Origin: Ostrinia nubilalis
Lineage: Eukaryota; Arthropoda; Insecta; Lepidoptera; Crambidae
DNA length: 64,000 nt
Assembly: GCF_963855985.1 (NCBI RefSeq)
Contig: NC_087099.1
Span: 4,246,001-4,310,000, forward strand
Reading direction: 5' to 3'
Made by a program: the position numbers and the translations under genes. The notes under the pieces are model-generated. The model saw nothing but the letters and a program-made list of their open reading frames with translations. It made no database searches and was not told the DNA's origin. Position 1 is the first letter of the stretch; every line of letters starts with the position of its first letter. Positions 12,322 through 26,366 of this stretch are shown piece after piece.

Positions 12322-13178
12322 TGGTTAATAGAATAACAAATGAACAATCATCGGACCTCACGCCAACTTCCACTATTCAGTTTAACGATCCGACTCAGAA
12401 CTATGCGGCTGAGTTTGTATCGCTTCCTAAAGCGCACACTTAACAAGGTTGTTTATTGCTCATCCTTTAGTTTAAGTTCGGGTTTGACAGCCTGTTCAGT
12501 TTCCCCAAATGAGTTTTATGGGCAACTAAGATCAGTATTTGGTTCCATTAGCAATTATTACAAATGATAATAATTGTAGCTTGGGGTCATTAGACGAAAT
12601 TCTATGTGCTCGGCGACCGGACTTTAATTTGTAGTTAACATAAAAATATATCGAATATTTGAATAGGAGATATGACATAAAATAGGTAGGTGTCAGTTTA
12701 TTAGTAGCTAAAAAACAGCTCGCAAACAATGTAAAACTTTTATGAAAACGCTCTCGACGCAATGTTAAAATGCCAGTTTTATCCTATGGCATAAAGATAA
12801 AAATGAATAAACATAATTTGTTTATCTTAATATATAACAATGCAACACCTGTGATCCACCGGGAGCACTTACTACACAATTACTGGTTATCTTCGTTTGG
12901 TGATTGATGCGACGCATCCGCGCTCGCGCCGCGCCGTGGGAAATCACTCACGTACGAGCATGATATCTATTGAGGGTTTGTACGTTTGTCGTATTAGGTA
13001 CATTTTTAACTAAAGGCATACTTGGTATAACTATACTATCTAATTTATAATATATAACAGATCAGTGGTAGGTATATCTTGGGTACAATAATAGTTATCA
13101 AAGTCATCTATCTTCGCTAAAGGAGCACGTCCCTCTCTAGTGCACCAAGGGGAAAATCTAAGATTTGGCTTTTACTCT
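12322..13178. other. No gene recognised
   Basis: Includes a short CpG-rich stretch at 12908-12945 (CGCGCTCGCGCCGCGCCG). Confidence 0.45.
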
Positions 13179-13300
13179 AAGGCTGGGTTGCACCATCTTA
13201 CTTTAACTTTGACTAACGTCAAAAATCTGTCAAATTAAATACAAAAAACACCGGTTATCGTTATAGTTACGGTCAAAGTTAGTTGGTGCAACTCAGCCTT
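13179..13300. mobile_element. Palindromic MITE with AAGGCTGAGTTGCACC ends (family 3, copy 1)
   Basis: AAGGCTGGGTTGCACC at one end and GGTGCAACTCAGCCTT at the other, about 120 bases, T at the outer edges. Confidence 0.8.
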
Positions 13301-13952
13301 ACACTATTAAAGACGTAAGCTCATGCTAACCTTATTGCTTGTATCTTAATAGAAGAAACTTTTAGAGTAGTACCTACTTCGGAAAAATAACGAAAGCATT
13401 TTGGCAAGCAAAACATTTTTCATTCGGAAATAAGCTTGTATTAAAGTACTTTAACTATGTATTAATATGCTATGAGGACTAGAAACATGAGTAAGCAACA
13501 AAACAAACAAAAGTTTAACTAAGTATGATTTATTATGTAATTTATCGATTCTCGGTCCTTCCAAGGGATCCTTGACTTTATACAAAGACATTCTAAAGAT
13601 TAAGAGCGGATTCAAGAGATCCAACTAAGAATGTGTCCGGAATGGGCTAACTGTAGCCCAAAATGATTATGCGGATTACTAAAGCCTTTGTTGCCTTTTA
13701 CAAATAACTTCTCATCGTAATAATAAGGATACTTTTTTGTAAAATATTACAAATATTATCCACGTCTCCACGTGTCAACAGAAATATGATATTATTGAAA
13801 CATAGTAGAATGTCCATTCCATTCATGTTTATGTAGGTACTAACTAATAATATTGAGTAACCCTATCATTGAATGCTAAGAAGGTAATAAATAGAGCATA
13901 AGTACATTCAGTAGTGTACTCTATGTTTGAGTCGATTTTTATCACTGTTTAC

Positions 13953-14175
13953 AAAATTGCTAGACGGTCACTCACTGATTAATCACGAAATCTCAGAAAA
14001 TATAGCACCTACAAACTTGAAAATTGGCAGGAAGGTTCCTTATAGGGTGTAGAAATCCAATAAAAACGGATTTTACGAAACTCCACCCCTAAGGGGGTAA
14101 AACGGGGATTGGCAGTTTGTAATTTGTATGAAAGTCCTATGTTTTCACACGTACGAAGTCGCGGGCACAGCTAGT
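13953..14175 (+). mobile_element. Degenerate Helitron-like repeat ending CTAGT
   Basis: Contains AATCACGAAATCTCAGAAAA, CCCCTAAGGGGGTAAAACGG and ends GAAGTCGCGGGCACAGCTAGT followed by T. The 5' boundary is unclear. Confidence 0.6.
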
Positions 14176-15000
14176 TAATTCATAAATCTTAAGTCTAGTC
14201 CATTGAAGTAATATTACTACGTATAGAACAGACATCGCGAACAAAATATGTACAGTGCGGGGTGCGGGGCGGGAATTTGACGGACAGCTGTCAGTCAAAT
14301 CCATGACTATCAAGTTTCATAATTTATGGCGATAAAATCTGCACCAGAAAATGTCGTACTTCATTGACAGGATTGAACGAATAGTGACGTTCCTGCAGTC
14401 GCCTCATCATAGACATTGTGAATCGATTGTGAAAATAAACAAATCGGCTAAATTGTGTTAAATTTTCATGGTGCTCAATAGCAAAAAGGTTCAGCTACTT
14501 ACATTATTTTCTTTTATTATATTGTGCGTTTCCTGTAATGTAATCTAAGCACCTTAGACTAAAATTATCCCTCCTAGACAAGTGACAAAACGTGGCAGTT
14601 GAAACATTCGAAATCACTTCGCTCTGCCGTTTTTTGGTGTTAGTTACTTCACTCTGTGAATCAATTTTAAAATTACAACTGGCGATTCCGAATTCACAAC
14701 TGAGGGGACTGAGGCTAATCGTGTTACTTGTGCTACAAGTGCGTATGGGCTTCATACTGATGCTTAAGCCATTAATTATTTTTCGTCCCGATTAAAATCT
14801 AATGTAATCAATAATCGCCTTGAGAATCGTTAACTGGTGTTTTCTAATTCGATTATCAAAATTACCCATCTCTAGTTTAAAACTGTCATCCAACAGCGCA
14901 CGAAATACTATGAGTTATAGATAATGATACCATTACAGAGGCGACACTTCGTTTACGTTTAGTTTCTGCCTATTGAATTGGATACTGTAAGGAAACATCG
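14176..15000. other. No gene recognised
   Basis: Complementary small frames at 14504-14795 are shadows of each other. A short CCCATCTCTAG motif at 14866 may be a decayed MITE end. Confidence 0.45.
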
Positions 15001-15190
15001 TCATCATCATTTTAGCTACTGGACGTCCACTGCTGAACAAAGGCCTCCTTTAATGATTTCCACATCGCCCACGCGTCTTCCTGCTATCTTTAGTCAGTCC
15101 ATCTTGAGATTTTAGAAAAATTTCCACTCGTCACGGTAGGAACAAAGCTAGGGATGACCCACGCCTTCACTCCAGAACCTTTCTGACTTT
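15001..15190 (-). mobile_element. Degenerate RTE (subfamily B) 3' fragment
   Basis: On the minus strand it keeps the GAGGCCTTTGTTCAGCAG-like end, an ATG-repeat tail near 15001 and eroded coding sequence up to about 15190. Many substitutions; older than the copies with clear target duplications. Confidence 0.65.
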
Positions 15191-18100
15191 TCAGTTATTT
15201 TATTGTCTCTATTGTTAACTATCTCAGCGGTTGAGTACACGTATAATAGCTGTGAGGTAGAAGTTACGGGACTAATCCCACCTCTCCTTTCCACCGCTGC
15301 ATCTCCTGTGTAGCTAGCACCTAGATTAGTTGATTTAAAGCCAAGGTATTATATCAGTTTTTATGTAATGACTTAGTGCATCTAAAAATGTAAAACTTTC
15401 TAGTTTTTTTGTAACATTGAAAAATCTAAAAAGAAGCATCATTTTTTTACGTTCAAGTGTTTCTAAGAAATTTAAATGGAAGCTTTTGGTAAACTTTTTG
15501 ATGACAACGTATTGCTTACTTTTTCAGCTGTCGAACACTTTTATACTCATAGGTCCTGTACATCGGTAGATTTGGTAAATAAATTAATCCATCCGGACTC
15601 AGAAACTAAAAAAATTAAAATAGCTGTAATTTTTTAATAGTGGATTTGTCGATTAAATTGATCATATTACTGCGCCCTAACGGGTCGGACACTGGTGACC
15701 AGACACACTGTACAATTATTATAATTTTAGCCTATCTCGTGAGCTAGGTGTCAATAATTAGGGTGATTTACTAACTAACCAGTTGCATACCAACAACAGC
15801 AGTGAGATTCAAACAAGTTTGATCTATGATGCCGCACGACTATTGTGTGAGCCCACCCGTAACCCAAGCTTATTTAGCTTAACACAAGGGGCTGGACGGG
15901 ACTATTAGTAATTTGTGCAATACAAAGTGCTTATAATCTTTAAAAAAATCTTTTTATTGCTGTATTTAACCTTCCTTTCGTTATACTAATTTATGCGTCA
16001 GTGTCAAGTCTGCGATTTTTATTCTTTGAAATTTTCGTAAAATGGCTGCCGCCGCGGTGACGCTTTGTAATTAACAAATTAAAATTAAATTAGTATTTTA
16101 AAGTGCATAAATGTACAACTTAATGGTAAAAAGTCATTCCTTGATTTTTACTTAATATGTTTCTGGAGTTATTTGAACAGTATTTTCGTCTATAGGATGG
16201 CATATTTCAAAAAACAAAACTGCACTCAAGCGTGTTGTCACAGCAACCGCTGAGAACATACTAATTGAAGATCGGTCCGTGGACCTGTTTGCGTGCCAGA
16301 AACAGTCTAGTTGACATGTCTTCTCTAGTACGTAGTACATTATAACTCAATGGTCTAGTCTCATCTTTAGAAATGCTATTCCAGCTACTTGAAAAAGGAG
16401 AATGTCAAAATAGCGCAGCTGTTTCACAGAAGATACAGCGATCGCATTTTTTCTAAAAGCACAAAGTGACAGACAAAGAATGAATAAAGACAATGGAGCT
16501 CTAAAAAGTTTTTAAAGTGACCGCGACTGTTATTTATGATAAAATAACAGAGAACAATGGAGGTGCAGCAGCAATTTTCTTTTGTTGAACAGACACATTT
16601 TTCACTCGATGCTAACTGCTAGCACAAATGAGACCTTGTTTTCTGTGCGAACGCTCTCAAAACATATCTATGGAAATTGTTAAGCTCGGACCGCACTGGT
16701 TGATGCTTGAGCCCGTAAAGACTTCGACGAAATAAACTAACGTAAAAACAGTAAGTTTTTTTGTTTTGTGGTTGTGAAGAGAAGATTGTAACAGAACATG
16801 CCTTTCATTCAAATTAAAAAAGAAGATAATACAAGATAACTAGAATTTTAGCTTTTAGAATTTTGTTCGGCAACGTATATGTTTTTCTTTCATATTAAAT
16901 TAATTAGGAACAAGACGTGATGTGACGTACACTCATAAGTAATAATGACTTCATCACACTACAAAAATTAAAATCTTGAAAACATCGTCTTCAGAAGAGT
17001 AAATAATATGAAAACGGTTTATTTTATTCCAACTTTAATTAATGTATCGTTTGTGTACTCATTCGGATAATTGAATAAAATTCTTATTGTTCCAACACAA
17101 GTGGCGTAGTTCAAAGGGAGCCCATTTAAATGGGAATCAGGTCAGACGTGATTCCAAACAATGTACCGTGTAATGAACGTGCCTGTTGCAATTTCTGTAT
17201 CGGAATTTGTGCTTTTGTCCCATTTGGAAATGGGACATTTTAGCGTGCACTAAATGTAGCGAATGAAGTGTAATAATCGGAATATTATATGCGTTTCTAG
17301 CACGCAAATCTACCACAAAATTAATCATTCAATCTCCATTAATGAAATGTATTTTAAAATCAGTTGCGACAATTACAAATATATCGATATAAACTAACTG
17401 AAAACCTTATTACAAGTACCTACTCGTATATGATCATACGTAGAGGTTTTTTTAAATGGTATTTTGAAGAAAATATTTATTACAGGATGTATTATAATGA
17501 GTAACGTGAAAATTGCCTTTAAAAATGCAATTAAATGGATTGGCTGTTACGGTGTAGGTATTATTTTTATTACTTTCATAGAAAAAAATCTCGCATAATC
17601 TTTAACACGTTTGTGCACAGCCTTATTGGAGTCTGAAATAGAACTAAAATAATTATGCAATAATGAGACTGGAAGCTGGTTGTGAAAACGGGCATTAGTT
17701 GATTCAAATGAAAAACTGATAAATAACTTTACGAACAAGTCCATTGAGAAAAAATCGTACAGATAGGTTGCAGTACTATTTGGATATTCAAAATTATTTC
17801 AAGAAAAGTTAAGTAGAAAAATATGTGATGATCGTATTATAGCAGAATGATTTGCTGTTATCGCATCTGGGATTTCATTCCGACGAGAACCAGACTCCGA
17901 ATGGCTTTATGGCGGCCATAAATTCATTTTTTATGCGATGGGATCTCATAACCAGGTAAAAAATCTCTACAGTATAGTAGACACCTTTAAGTATACATAT
18001 GAAGAATCACATGAATAAGCAATTGTAAACTTTAATTAAGAGATCGTCAGTCCATCGAGCAGGGCTTATGCTACGATCGCCGAGACGCTCGAGAATCGAC

Positions 18101-18740
18101 GCTACTGTGTAGGTAAGTAATCATTTTTCCTAGATTGATACATTTAGCTGATGCAATACTGACTGAGGCACATTCTATCCCAATTAATCTGTCAGTTAAG
18201 TTCACAAAAGGCTATCAAGTACCACCAGCAGTTACAAGGTGGTAATGAATCAGGCCTGTTTCGTGTTCTTAAACACATCATCGCAGTGTTGCCATTGTAA
18301 AAGACAAACAAAGTCTAAAATAATCAAACCAAAATAAGCATTCCAAGCACGGACATAGTTAAAATTTCATTACGAGGAGCAGCAGGGAAGTTTCGTTCGC
18401 GGTTAACTAATAAAGTGACTTAAGCCCGACCTCGCTCCTAGTCTTGTTACTTTGTAAAAAATAAATTATTTTCCATTCACTAGTATTTTTTAAGAATATC
18501 AGAGACAAAGGACAACATTCTGAAGTCTCTTATACAGTGGTTGACACACCAGACCCGCTGAAATAAGTTGTCGATTTATTAAAAGTCAACATGTTAAAAG
18601 TAACCAGGCGACACGCGTGGTCGCAAGTCGTCGACATGATTCTTTTGAAATAAAGCCACCACCAAGCCGCCAGGCAATCGGCGGGCTTGAGGTGTAGTCC
18701 TTTACGACACATGATATTTTGTTCTAGTGCCCCCACCAAG
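15191..18740. other. 3.5 kb without a recognised feature
   Basis: Nothing beyond low-complexity AT tracts was found; it may be single-copy intergenic or intronic sequence. Confidence 0.5.
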
Positions 18741-19537
18741 TCGAGCAAAAAAGCGGCACGGCCGTACCATCCTTTTCTCGAAGCAATTCAGGCCATTTTC
18801 GACCGCCTGTAACTTCGTTGTAAATAAAACTAGAAGGCTGAATTTTCATTAGCTATGCAGGCATTGTAAAGACACGGTATATTTCAAATTTCATTCAATT
18901 TGAACAAGTAGTTTAAGAATAATAACGGGTCAAAGTTACTTAATTTTGTCACTCACTGACTCACTGACTCACTGACTGACTCACCGATCATCAAAATTCT
19001 AAGGCACTTCTAGCAGACCTAGAAGCTTTAAATTTGGAATATAAGTAGTGTTTGGTGTATGAATCAAGGAAAAACTAAAATATTTGGGGGCACGGTAGTG
19101 CAACCGCCAAGTCGAGTAAAATTTTTCAATTTCGGTCCAGTTTTCTAGATACATAACTGCTGTCTACAAAATACAAAAATAAATGAGATCCCATCAAAAA
19201 CAATACTTGTCAAAAAAACCAAGTCTCGCAACTCAGTTGTTCTACGGTAAAAAGTTGTGAGATCCATGTAATACCAAGTCCAGGCCAGGAAATCTTTAAC
19301 GTTTTACATAAATATATTGACTTGGCCATCGCATGAAAACACGTGTAAATTAAATTATTTAGTGCGATGGCCAAGTCAATAATTTATGTAAAACGTTAAA
19401 GATTTCCTGGCCTGGACAAGTCCAATCCATCAAATCCATGTAATACCAAGGTATTACATGGATCTCACAACTTTTTACCGTAGAACAACTGAGTTGCGAG
19501 ACTTGGTTTTTTTGACAAGTATTGTTTTTGATGGGAT
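18741..19537. repeat. Dispersed repeat module, copy 2
   Basis: Nearly identical to 9581-10445 but with the 106-bp unit once only. The terminal hairpin (19188-19537) carries about 34 extra bases in its right arm near 19417-19452, forming a small palindrome of the adjoining sequence (ATCCATGTAATACC). Confidence 0.82.
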
Positions 19538-21213
19538 TTGTTTGTCTGTCTGTAAACAAGGTTAATGACGTCGTAGAGCACATGATATGTGCTTTATCCA
19601 GCCAATAAATAGTAACAAGGGAAACGTATACAAGAAGGAATGTGAGTAGTTCTTGGAAAAGTAAACCTTAATAAAGTAAGTTACACATAATGTAAGTCCC
19701 TGACAGCTGCTCAAACCCGTAAAAATTATAAATGCTTCTATACTATTTTTATTTAAAAATGTGCCCACTATGTCGTCATTTTGAACCTAAATCTATTTAA
19801 CGGGGCCCTTTTGTCCATCTTGTAAAGTATGGTGAGCTGAGTTTATTCTTAGTACCTATCAGACTTAGGTAATAAGCTGCTAAAAACATATCAGCTCTTG
19901 AGTCTCTTAAAAGCACAGCGATTTTATTTTCAGACAGTCAAATCCTACCTGCGGCCATAAATGTATATTTAAGTGTTATCTCGCCAAATAAAATAAATAT
20001 TTACGGTTACTTTCAGTCAACAAACTTAGGCAAAACACCAAATTAAATTTCAGTCACGTTGCCCTCACTTGATAGTTCATATCACGGACTTACTGTCACA
20101 TACGTGTGGCGTAATTTGAAAATATCCACCCCAAAAGCCAAGTAATATTCAAGTCGCGGTCGCGTATTTCATAACAGTATACATAATCTCCTATGACGAG
20201 AAACTTATCACATTGTCACAGGGACCCCACGAACCCTAAGTTTATGACGTCATATCACGCCGCCGTAAAAGGGGCTACGAACCCCTTGAATCTTGATACA
20301 TAATGCTCATGGCGTAAAGGCCATTTTGGAATGATTGGATAATTTATATGGCGCGTACGTTACGGCAAATGAAGACAAAATGTGATGGAATCAGGAATTG
20401 AATTTTCGTGTGGAATCGTTCTGATTCAGATGACGATTCCGACGCGAGATTCGGTGCAAATTAATTACGTAAGTTTGTGAGAACAGAAGGAATATTGTTC
20501 TTGCTAATTGCTCTGAGTTGCTGTGTTTATGCCAAAGATAAGTTGGAATTTATATCTTTTGCGAGTTCCAACAAACCGCCGTCGCGGTGAGATAGTTGAT
20601 TACGGGCGATAAATCACTTTGCTTGGCAGCATATTGATGGCTAGAGGTATAAAATGTTAAATTATCTAAATACCTAATTTTTTACCTTAAGTTAAGTAAA
20701 GATTCTTTGGTAAAAACGTTTAATTAATACCTACAATCTACATACGTGAATTGACGAAGTGTAGGCAATGTGGCACGGTTCCTTACCTGAAACAAACAAT
20801 AAAATTACATTAAAATATAGTAAAGTTGTAAATATTTACAGGGTAAATTTTATGCAGTGGATTACCGTATACTTAGTTAGAATCAACATTTAAACAGTTC
20901 ATTTACACACACACAAGTACGTAGAATAAATAAATTAAGTGGTTCTCTTTGATGACCACATTTTTGTATAATTAAATAGTTTAATTAATTAACAGTGAGC
21001 TCAGTAACATTTTCTCAGTCTCATAACTCATTACAAGTTGGAAGGAATATCAAGCAACAATGTCGCTTAATGCACAGTCCTTATTACATAAAGGATAGGA
21101 TGTAATTTGGAACTAAACGCCAGTTTCAAAGTTGAAAATTTTATTGCTCGGTGCGTTAACAACACACTCTGCGCTTCTGTAATGAATTTTGCTACAAAAA
21201 AGATACATACAGT

Positions 21214-21335
21214 AAGGCTGAATTGCACCACCTTAACTTTAACTGTAACCATAACTTTAACTGGTGTTTTTGTATGGAGTTTGATAGACTTTTGACGTTT
21301 GTTACGGTTCAAGTTAAAGTGGTGCAACTCAGCGT
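21214..21335. mobile_element. Palindromic MITE, family 3, copy 2
   Basis: AAGGCTGAATTGCACC ... GGTGCAACTCAGCGT. Inner part carries the TTTTGACGTTTGTTACGG segment shared by the family. Confidence 0.78.
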
Positions 21336-21435
21336 AAGTATCTTAATAAAGGGGATAACAAAATACACATTTTATATCTTAATGGGAGTCATAAAATAAT
21401 GTAAATCTCGTTTATAATACTGCCATGTTTAACAT

Positions 21436-21492
21436 ATGGGGAGGCCTTTGTTCAACAGTTGACGTCCTATGGCTGAAACGATGATGATGATT
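21436..21492 (+). mobile_element. RTE (subfamily B) 3'-end fragment
   Basis: GGGGAGGCCTTTGTTCAACA, GACGTCCTATGGCTGAAAC and then an ATG repeat: the terminal 55 bases of the family only. Confidence 0.7.
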
Positions 21493-23622
21493 CTGCTGTC
21501 AGTAACTGGCTTTACTGTTGTAGAATACACACTACATTTTCATTCATTTTATGTAACAAAAGGTTTATAAAATGGAATCAAGTGAAATGGAAGCCTCGGA
21601 GAAATACTGCGATTAAAGAATATTTAAATAATTATTTTGGTCTAAAGTATAGTAGGACTAGGTAATATTTGTTTATATCAGTCATCTACATCGGTTTATA
21701 ATCATACCTAACCAGGGTGAGGACATAATAAAAGTGAACCTACTACTATATTATTATTCTGTGCTACTACATTTAACTTATTTGTATTAGGGCCGTGGAC
21801 AAGACAGGGCCTGTTAATTAATGTTTGCAATGCGAAATGTCTGCGAAAATTCGTAACTTTAAGTAGCTTAACAAAAGGGGAATCAGAAGAAATATTTTGC
21901 GGTACTAATACAAGTAGGTCACTTTAATTACTATTAAAGGAGCAAAACTAGCACTATATTTGTTTACTGTTATTCCAGGTTGAGTTAATCAAGAAATTAC
22001 GATAATTTATATTCACTTTAAAAAGTTAATGTTACATTTTTAAGACAGTGAAGACCGTCAACCGATGATTATTCAATAACGAACTAACTTAATGAACTAC
22101 CTACGTACGATGACATACTGGATTAATCCTTCCAACGCTTTAAACATAGTAATAATAATTTCCTTAAAATAAAACTATACGACTAAGGGCTGATTTCAGG
22201 TATCTCTTAACTGAAGAATAAAATTGTCATTTCGACATATTTCCTATAGTTACCTACTGAAACGTCAATTTGCCAGATTCTTTAGTTAAAATTCTATGGT
22301 AAATGATATCCCCGACTTTCAAATAATGTTCATTGTTGCTACAATATTCTCAAAAGCTAGGCCTTACAATACTGACCGTGCATTTTGCATGCCCTAATTA
22401 ACCGTCAGTTCCCATCTGTCCCGCGTTCATTGGCAAACACAACTGACGCATGACGTTCAGTTGAACAGAACAGACATTTGCAAAATGAAACACCGAGCTC
22501 AAATTCCAAAAAGCACGAAAAAAGCAGTCACCTAACAATGCTCGTGTATCCCGCACCGTTTTTAGAGTTCTAGCAGGGTTGCCGTCTCTAAATTTAAAAG
22601 TCCTGGCCAAAAATATGTATAGATTAAAAAAAAGCTCAGACGAATTGTCAGATTTGAAATTGTCTGCGTTCTTTTTTTAAATTGGGCAGTTATATCTTTC
22701 AACACACGATCGAAAGAACTCAAAAGTTGGAGTTATTTTTGACGGATGGTAACATTGGTAACCCTACGTTCATGTCAATTTTTTAGCACAAGCTTTGCCG
22801 GTTCTACTCGCCTTTGTGTCCATGGCATCGTTTCGGGTGCATTTGGAGGTAGATTCATGGAACAGCTTACATTCTGAATGCGTGGTAGCCTTGTTTACTA
22901 CTTTTTGGTATGGCTAGTTTTATTTATCCTGGTTTTAAAACCATTTGGCTGATTTCACTGTTATACGCCTCTACCTTGAAAACCTTTTATTATTTTTCTT
23001 CCTCTTTGCCCTAGCTCTTTTTTCTGTATTTGAAAACCATATTTATACATGGAAAATTATTTCTATTTAGTCGATATTCCATTTATATCTAAAACTTACT
23101 GAACTGATATAACTGATATTTTCATAGATGGCCTACTATTAAATCACAATGTAGGTAGTCTCACTTTTGCTACAACACGCAACTGGTGGACAATCTCCAA
23201 TTTGTCGGAACAGACCATTACATTGAGTTATCATGCATCCGTGGTCTACGAACTTTCACCGCGGTAGGACGCGCAAAACTGCACCAGATTTACAGAGTTA
23301 AGGGTAAGACTACCTGGTTAAATATTAAACGATAAAAATAACGGCTTGTCAAAATAGGTTTACCAATTTGAAAATTATAAATTATTAGGTTTACCAACTC
23401 CTAGATTCACAACAAGCTATTATTAGTTGTGAAATAGTGCTAAATCTAGAACTAGTCTAGTCAGGTCAGTAACTCTATGAATACCAATCAGACAAGTAAT
23501 CATGGGACAGTTCCCGATTCGTCGGAGCAGGATATTACAGGGAAATATGTTGTAGACCAGACAGTTTCACCTAAACAAGACTCTCAAGACGGCACCAGAT
23601 CTACAAATTTAGGATTTAAAGC

Positions 23623-23773
23623 TAACGCCCGTATTCACAAACATTACTATGAGGTCTCACAGTGCGCGTGGACGCACACACATGAAACAATCACAGAGCT
23701 CTATTCAACTTTACATTCAACTTTACATTGCATACATTCACTTAAGCAAGCATCGTTTGTAAATACGGGCGTA
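23623..23773. mobile_element. Short MITE with AACGCCCGTATTCACAAA termini (family 2, copy 1)
   Basis: About 150 bases bounded by TAACGCCCGTATTCACAAA and TTTGTAAATACGGGCGTA. Orientation is opposite to the other two copies. An incidental open frame runs through it. Confidence 0.8.
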
Positions 23774-24299
23774 AGAGTTCTCGGTTTCTGCACAGTCAAT
23801 AGCACACCAGACTATTACAATTTTGTTTCAAAATAACACTTATTTCTATTTACATCATGAATGTAAAATTCGATTTTGATTTGATACCGAGATAACTTCC
23901 CCATGTTTTGGAGTTACGTACAAAACGTCGTTTATCGTTAGGTCTCTCTAGGTAAAATTATACTATAGGTGTAAACTATGCCTTAACAAGCAAGGACAGT
24001 GACTTCGAGACCCTGTGCCCTACTTCTCGCTCATTTTGCTCCGCTCTCCAACAGTTAAGATCCTGAACTCTGATATTCAATCTTATGCCCCAATATTATG
24101 CGCTCCTTCTTCAATATTTACTTGTCGAATTTCTTCCAATAAGATATTTTACTGCATCGGAGTCTAACGAAGCCCAGGCGGATTCGGTTTCCGATAGGTA
24201 TTAGGTCATTACTATGCGCCGGTAGCATTTTCTTATTTTTCTCTTCCATTTAGACGTTTACTCATCATTAAAATTTTAAGTCTTCGTGCCAAATACATA

Positions 24300-25497
24300 G
24301 ATCGATCACACTGAAATGCGACGACTTATTTAGCGCTAGACGGCTCCCTGCTTTGGCGTCATTGTACAGACGACGGCACGTCAACGTAAACACTGTGGCG
24401 TCTTATTTAGTCGTAATAGATGCGATTTTGCATCAAAAATGTATAGCCTGATGTGCTGTTAACTGTACACCACATATTCAAGCACAACTGGTTGTTAGTT
24501 GCTAGCAGTGTATTCTCATGTTATTTGTGTTAGAGATAATAATAATTTTCAAGAAGCGTTGCCTTAACCACGCAGGATAGTAGCACCACAATGCCTGGCG
24601 CATTTTGTTAGCGCAAAACAACGTTGTGACAATGTTGCTGTAATAATAATTTCAAGCTAATTTTACAGTTGATTTTTAGCCCCTACCAGTATATTAAGCT
24701 TACTTATAGTATTAGAGTTACTAATCATCTGAAAGTAACCTTAAGTCGCCTTAACCACGCAGGATAGTGGCTCGGTGGCCGACTTTGCGCTCAAAACGTG
24801 CGGCCACGCGGCGGACACCAAAATGCGCCGGCTTACTTATTCAGCGCTAGACAGCTTAGTATTAGTGCTGTAACAAGTTCAAGCTACCAGAAAACAAATT
24901 GTTAGGGCCAGCAGTCTTTGCAGATATTTGTATTAGTAATAATCTGTGAGTAGCGTCGCCTTAACCACGCAGGATAGTGACTCGGTGGCCCGCTTTGCGC
25001 TCATTAACGTGCGCCACAAGGCGGACACCACAATGCGCCGGCTTACTTATTCAGCGCTAGACGGCTTAGCGCTACTTAGTACTATAACAAGTTCAAGTTA
25101 CCAGATAGCTCGTTGTTAGGGATAGCAGTATTTTCAGATATTTGTATTAATAATAATCTGTGAGTTACGTCGCCTTAACCACGCAGGATAGTGACTCGGT
25201 GGCCCACTTTGCGCTCATTAACGTGCGGCCACGCGGCGGAAACCACAATGCGCCGTCTTATTTATTCAGCGCTAGACGGCTTAGCGCTAGTACTGTAACA
25301 AGTTCAAGCTACCAGATAGCTGGTTGGAATGGCTAACCATATTTCTAGATATTTTTAATGATGTTTAATAATAAGTGAGAAGCGTCGCCTTAACCACGCA
25401 GGATAGTGACTCGGTGGCCCACTTTGCGCTCATTAACGTGCGGCCACGCGGCGGACACCACAATGCGCCGGCTTACTTATTCACTAGACGGCTTTTT
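24300..25497. repeat. Tandem array of about 210-bp units
   Basis: GCCTTAACCACGCAGGATAG recurs at 24561, 24748, 24958, 25172 and 25387 (spacing 187, 210, 214, 215). A degenerate unit precedes (from about 24310, TTTAGCGCTAGACGGCTCC) and the last unit stops after CACTAGACGGCTT. Later units are more alike than the first. Each holds a GC-rich half with GTGCGGCCACGCGGCGG and an AT-rich half. Confidence 0.85.
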
Positions 25498-26366
25498 TGG
25501 AGTAAAGCAGGTCTCTCGGTACATGGATTTCGCGAGTAATTGGGATTCGATTTTAAAGATATTTTCAATTCGTAATACGAAGTTTTCTTGTTAAATAACC
25601 GTAAAATATGATTAATGAAAGCTTTTTCAACATTTCTTGTTAAATAAAAGCTTTTTGTAGCCGTGGCATTTAGCTGAAATTATGCAATTTTGGAGCTCTA
25701 GCTTTAAACTTCAATAAAATAAGTGCATCGTTGTATTATTAATAAATATTCTAAGTATCTAATAAACGCCTTTTCTTTGTTGAATTTAATTAGCCGGTGC
25801 AAATTCAGTTAATCCTCAAGTAGATATGCAGAAAGCACCGTATTACAACCAAAATACAAGAACCTATTTAATTTAAATTCTGATGCTATACAATTTCAGC
25901 TCTAAACCAGCGCTAGTCTTGCCCGCTATACAGCCAGAAGCCGCACTAATTTTCTTCAAGGTTCCTAATTTGGTCCCACATATAAATGAGGTTGATCGTG
26001 CCAGGGCTCGGTTTGGCAATTTGTCTCGAACGGGCATTAAGGCGAGATATCTAGCGGGCTTCAGCAGTAGTGTAACTACATGGACGTAAATGCCCCGTGT
26101 GGTCCGGCCACATTAGGGCCAATTTGGAACTGCTCTGGTACTGCTGAGGAACTTCGTAATATGGCTCTTTTGTTAATCGATCTTGCTCGGTACTTGTAAT
26201 TTAGAAGCTGACGCAGCTCAATCTCATCCTGATTGAGATTGAGGTCAAATCTGTATGTGGAAGACACAAAGTCAATGGTTTAACAACAGTTTATAATAAA
26301 GCTATGTTTGTAGCAATAATACTAGGTCAAATACAGTGCGTAGTTTACCACATGCAATTTTCCATC
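25498..26366. other. No gene recognised
   Basis: Short frames at 25883-26089 (+) and 26076-26267 (-) show no family features. Confidence 0.45.

Larger units (their letters stand above)
19538..23622. other. Intergenic with one MITE and one RTE tail
   Basis: Contains 21214-21335 and 21436-21492 only. 20400-20620 is slightly GC-richer, without a frame. Confidence 0.5.

Noticed and set aside
23477..23836. 119-codon plus-strand frame
   Set aside because: The central part is the family 2 MITE; no protein family features.
24300..25497. CRISPR-like array of direct repeats
   Set aside because: The repeat unit is about 210 bases with no spacer pattern, and the DNA is eukaryotic.
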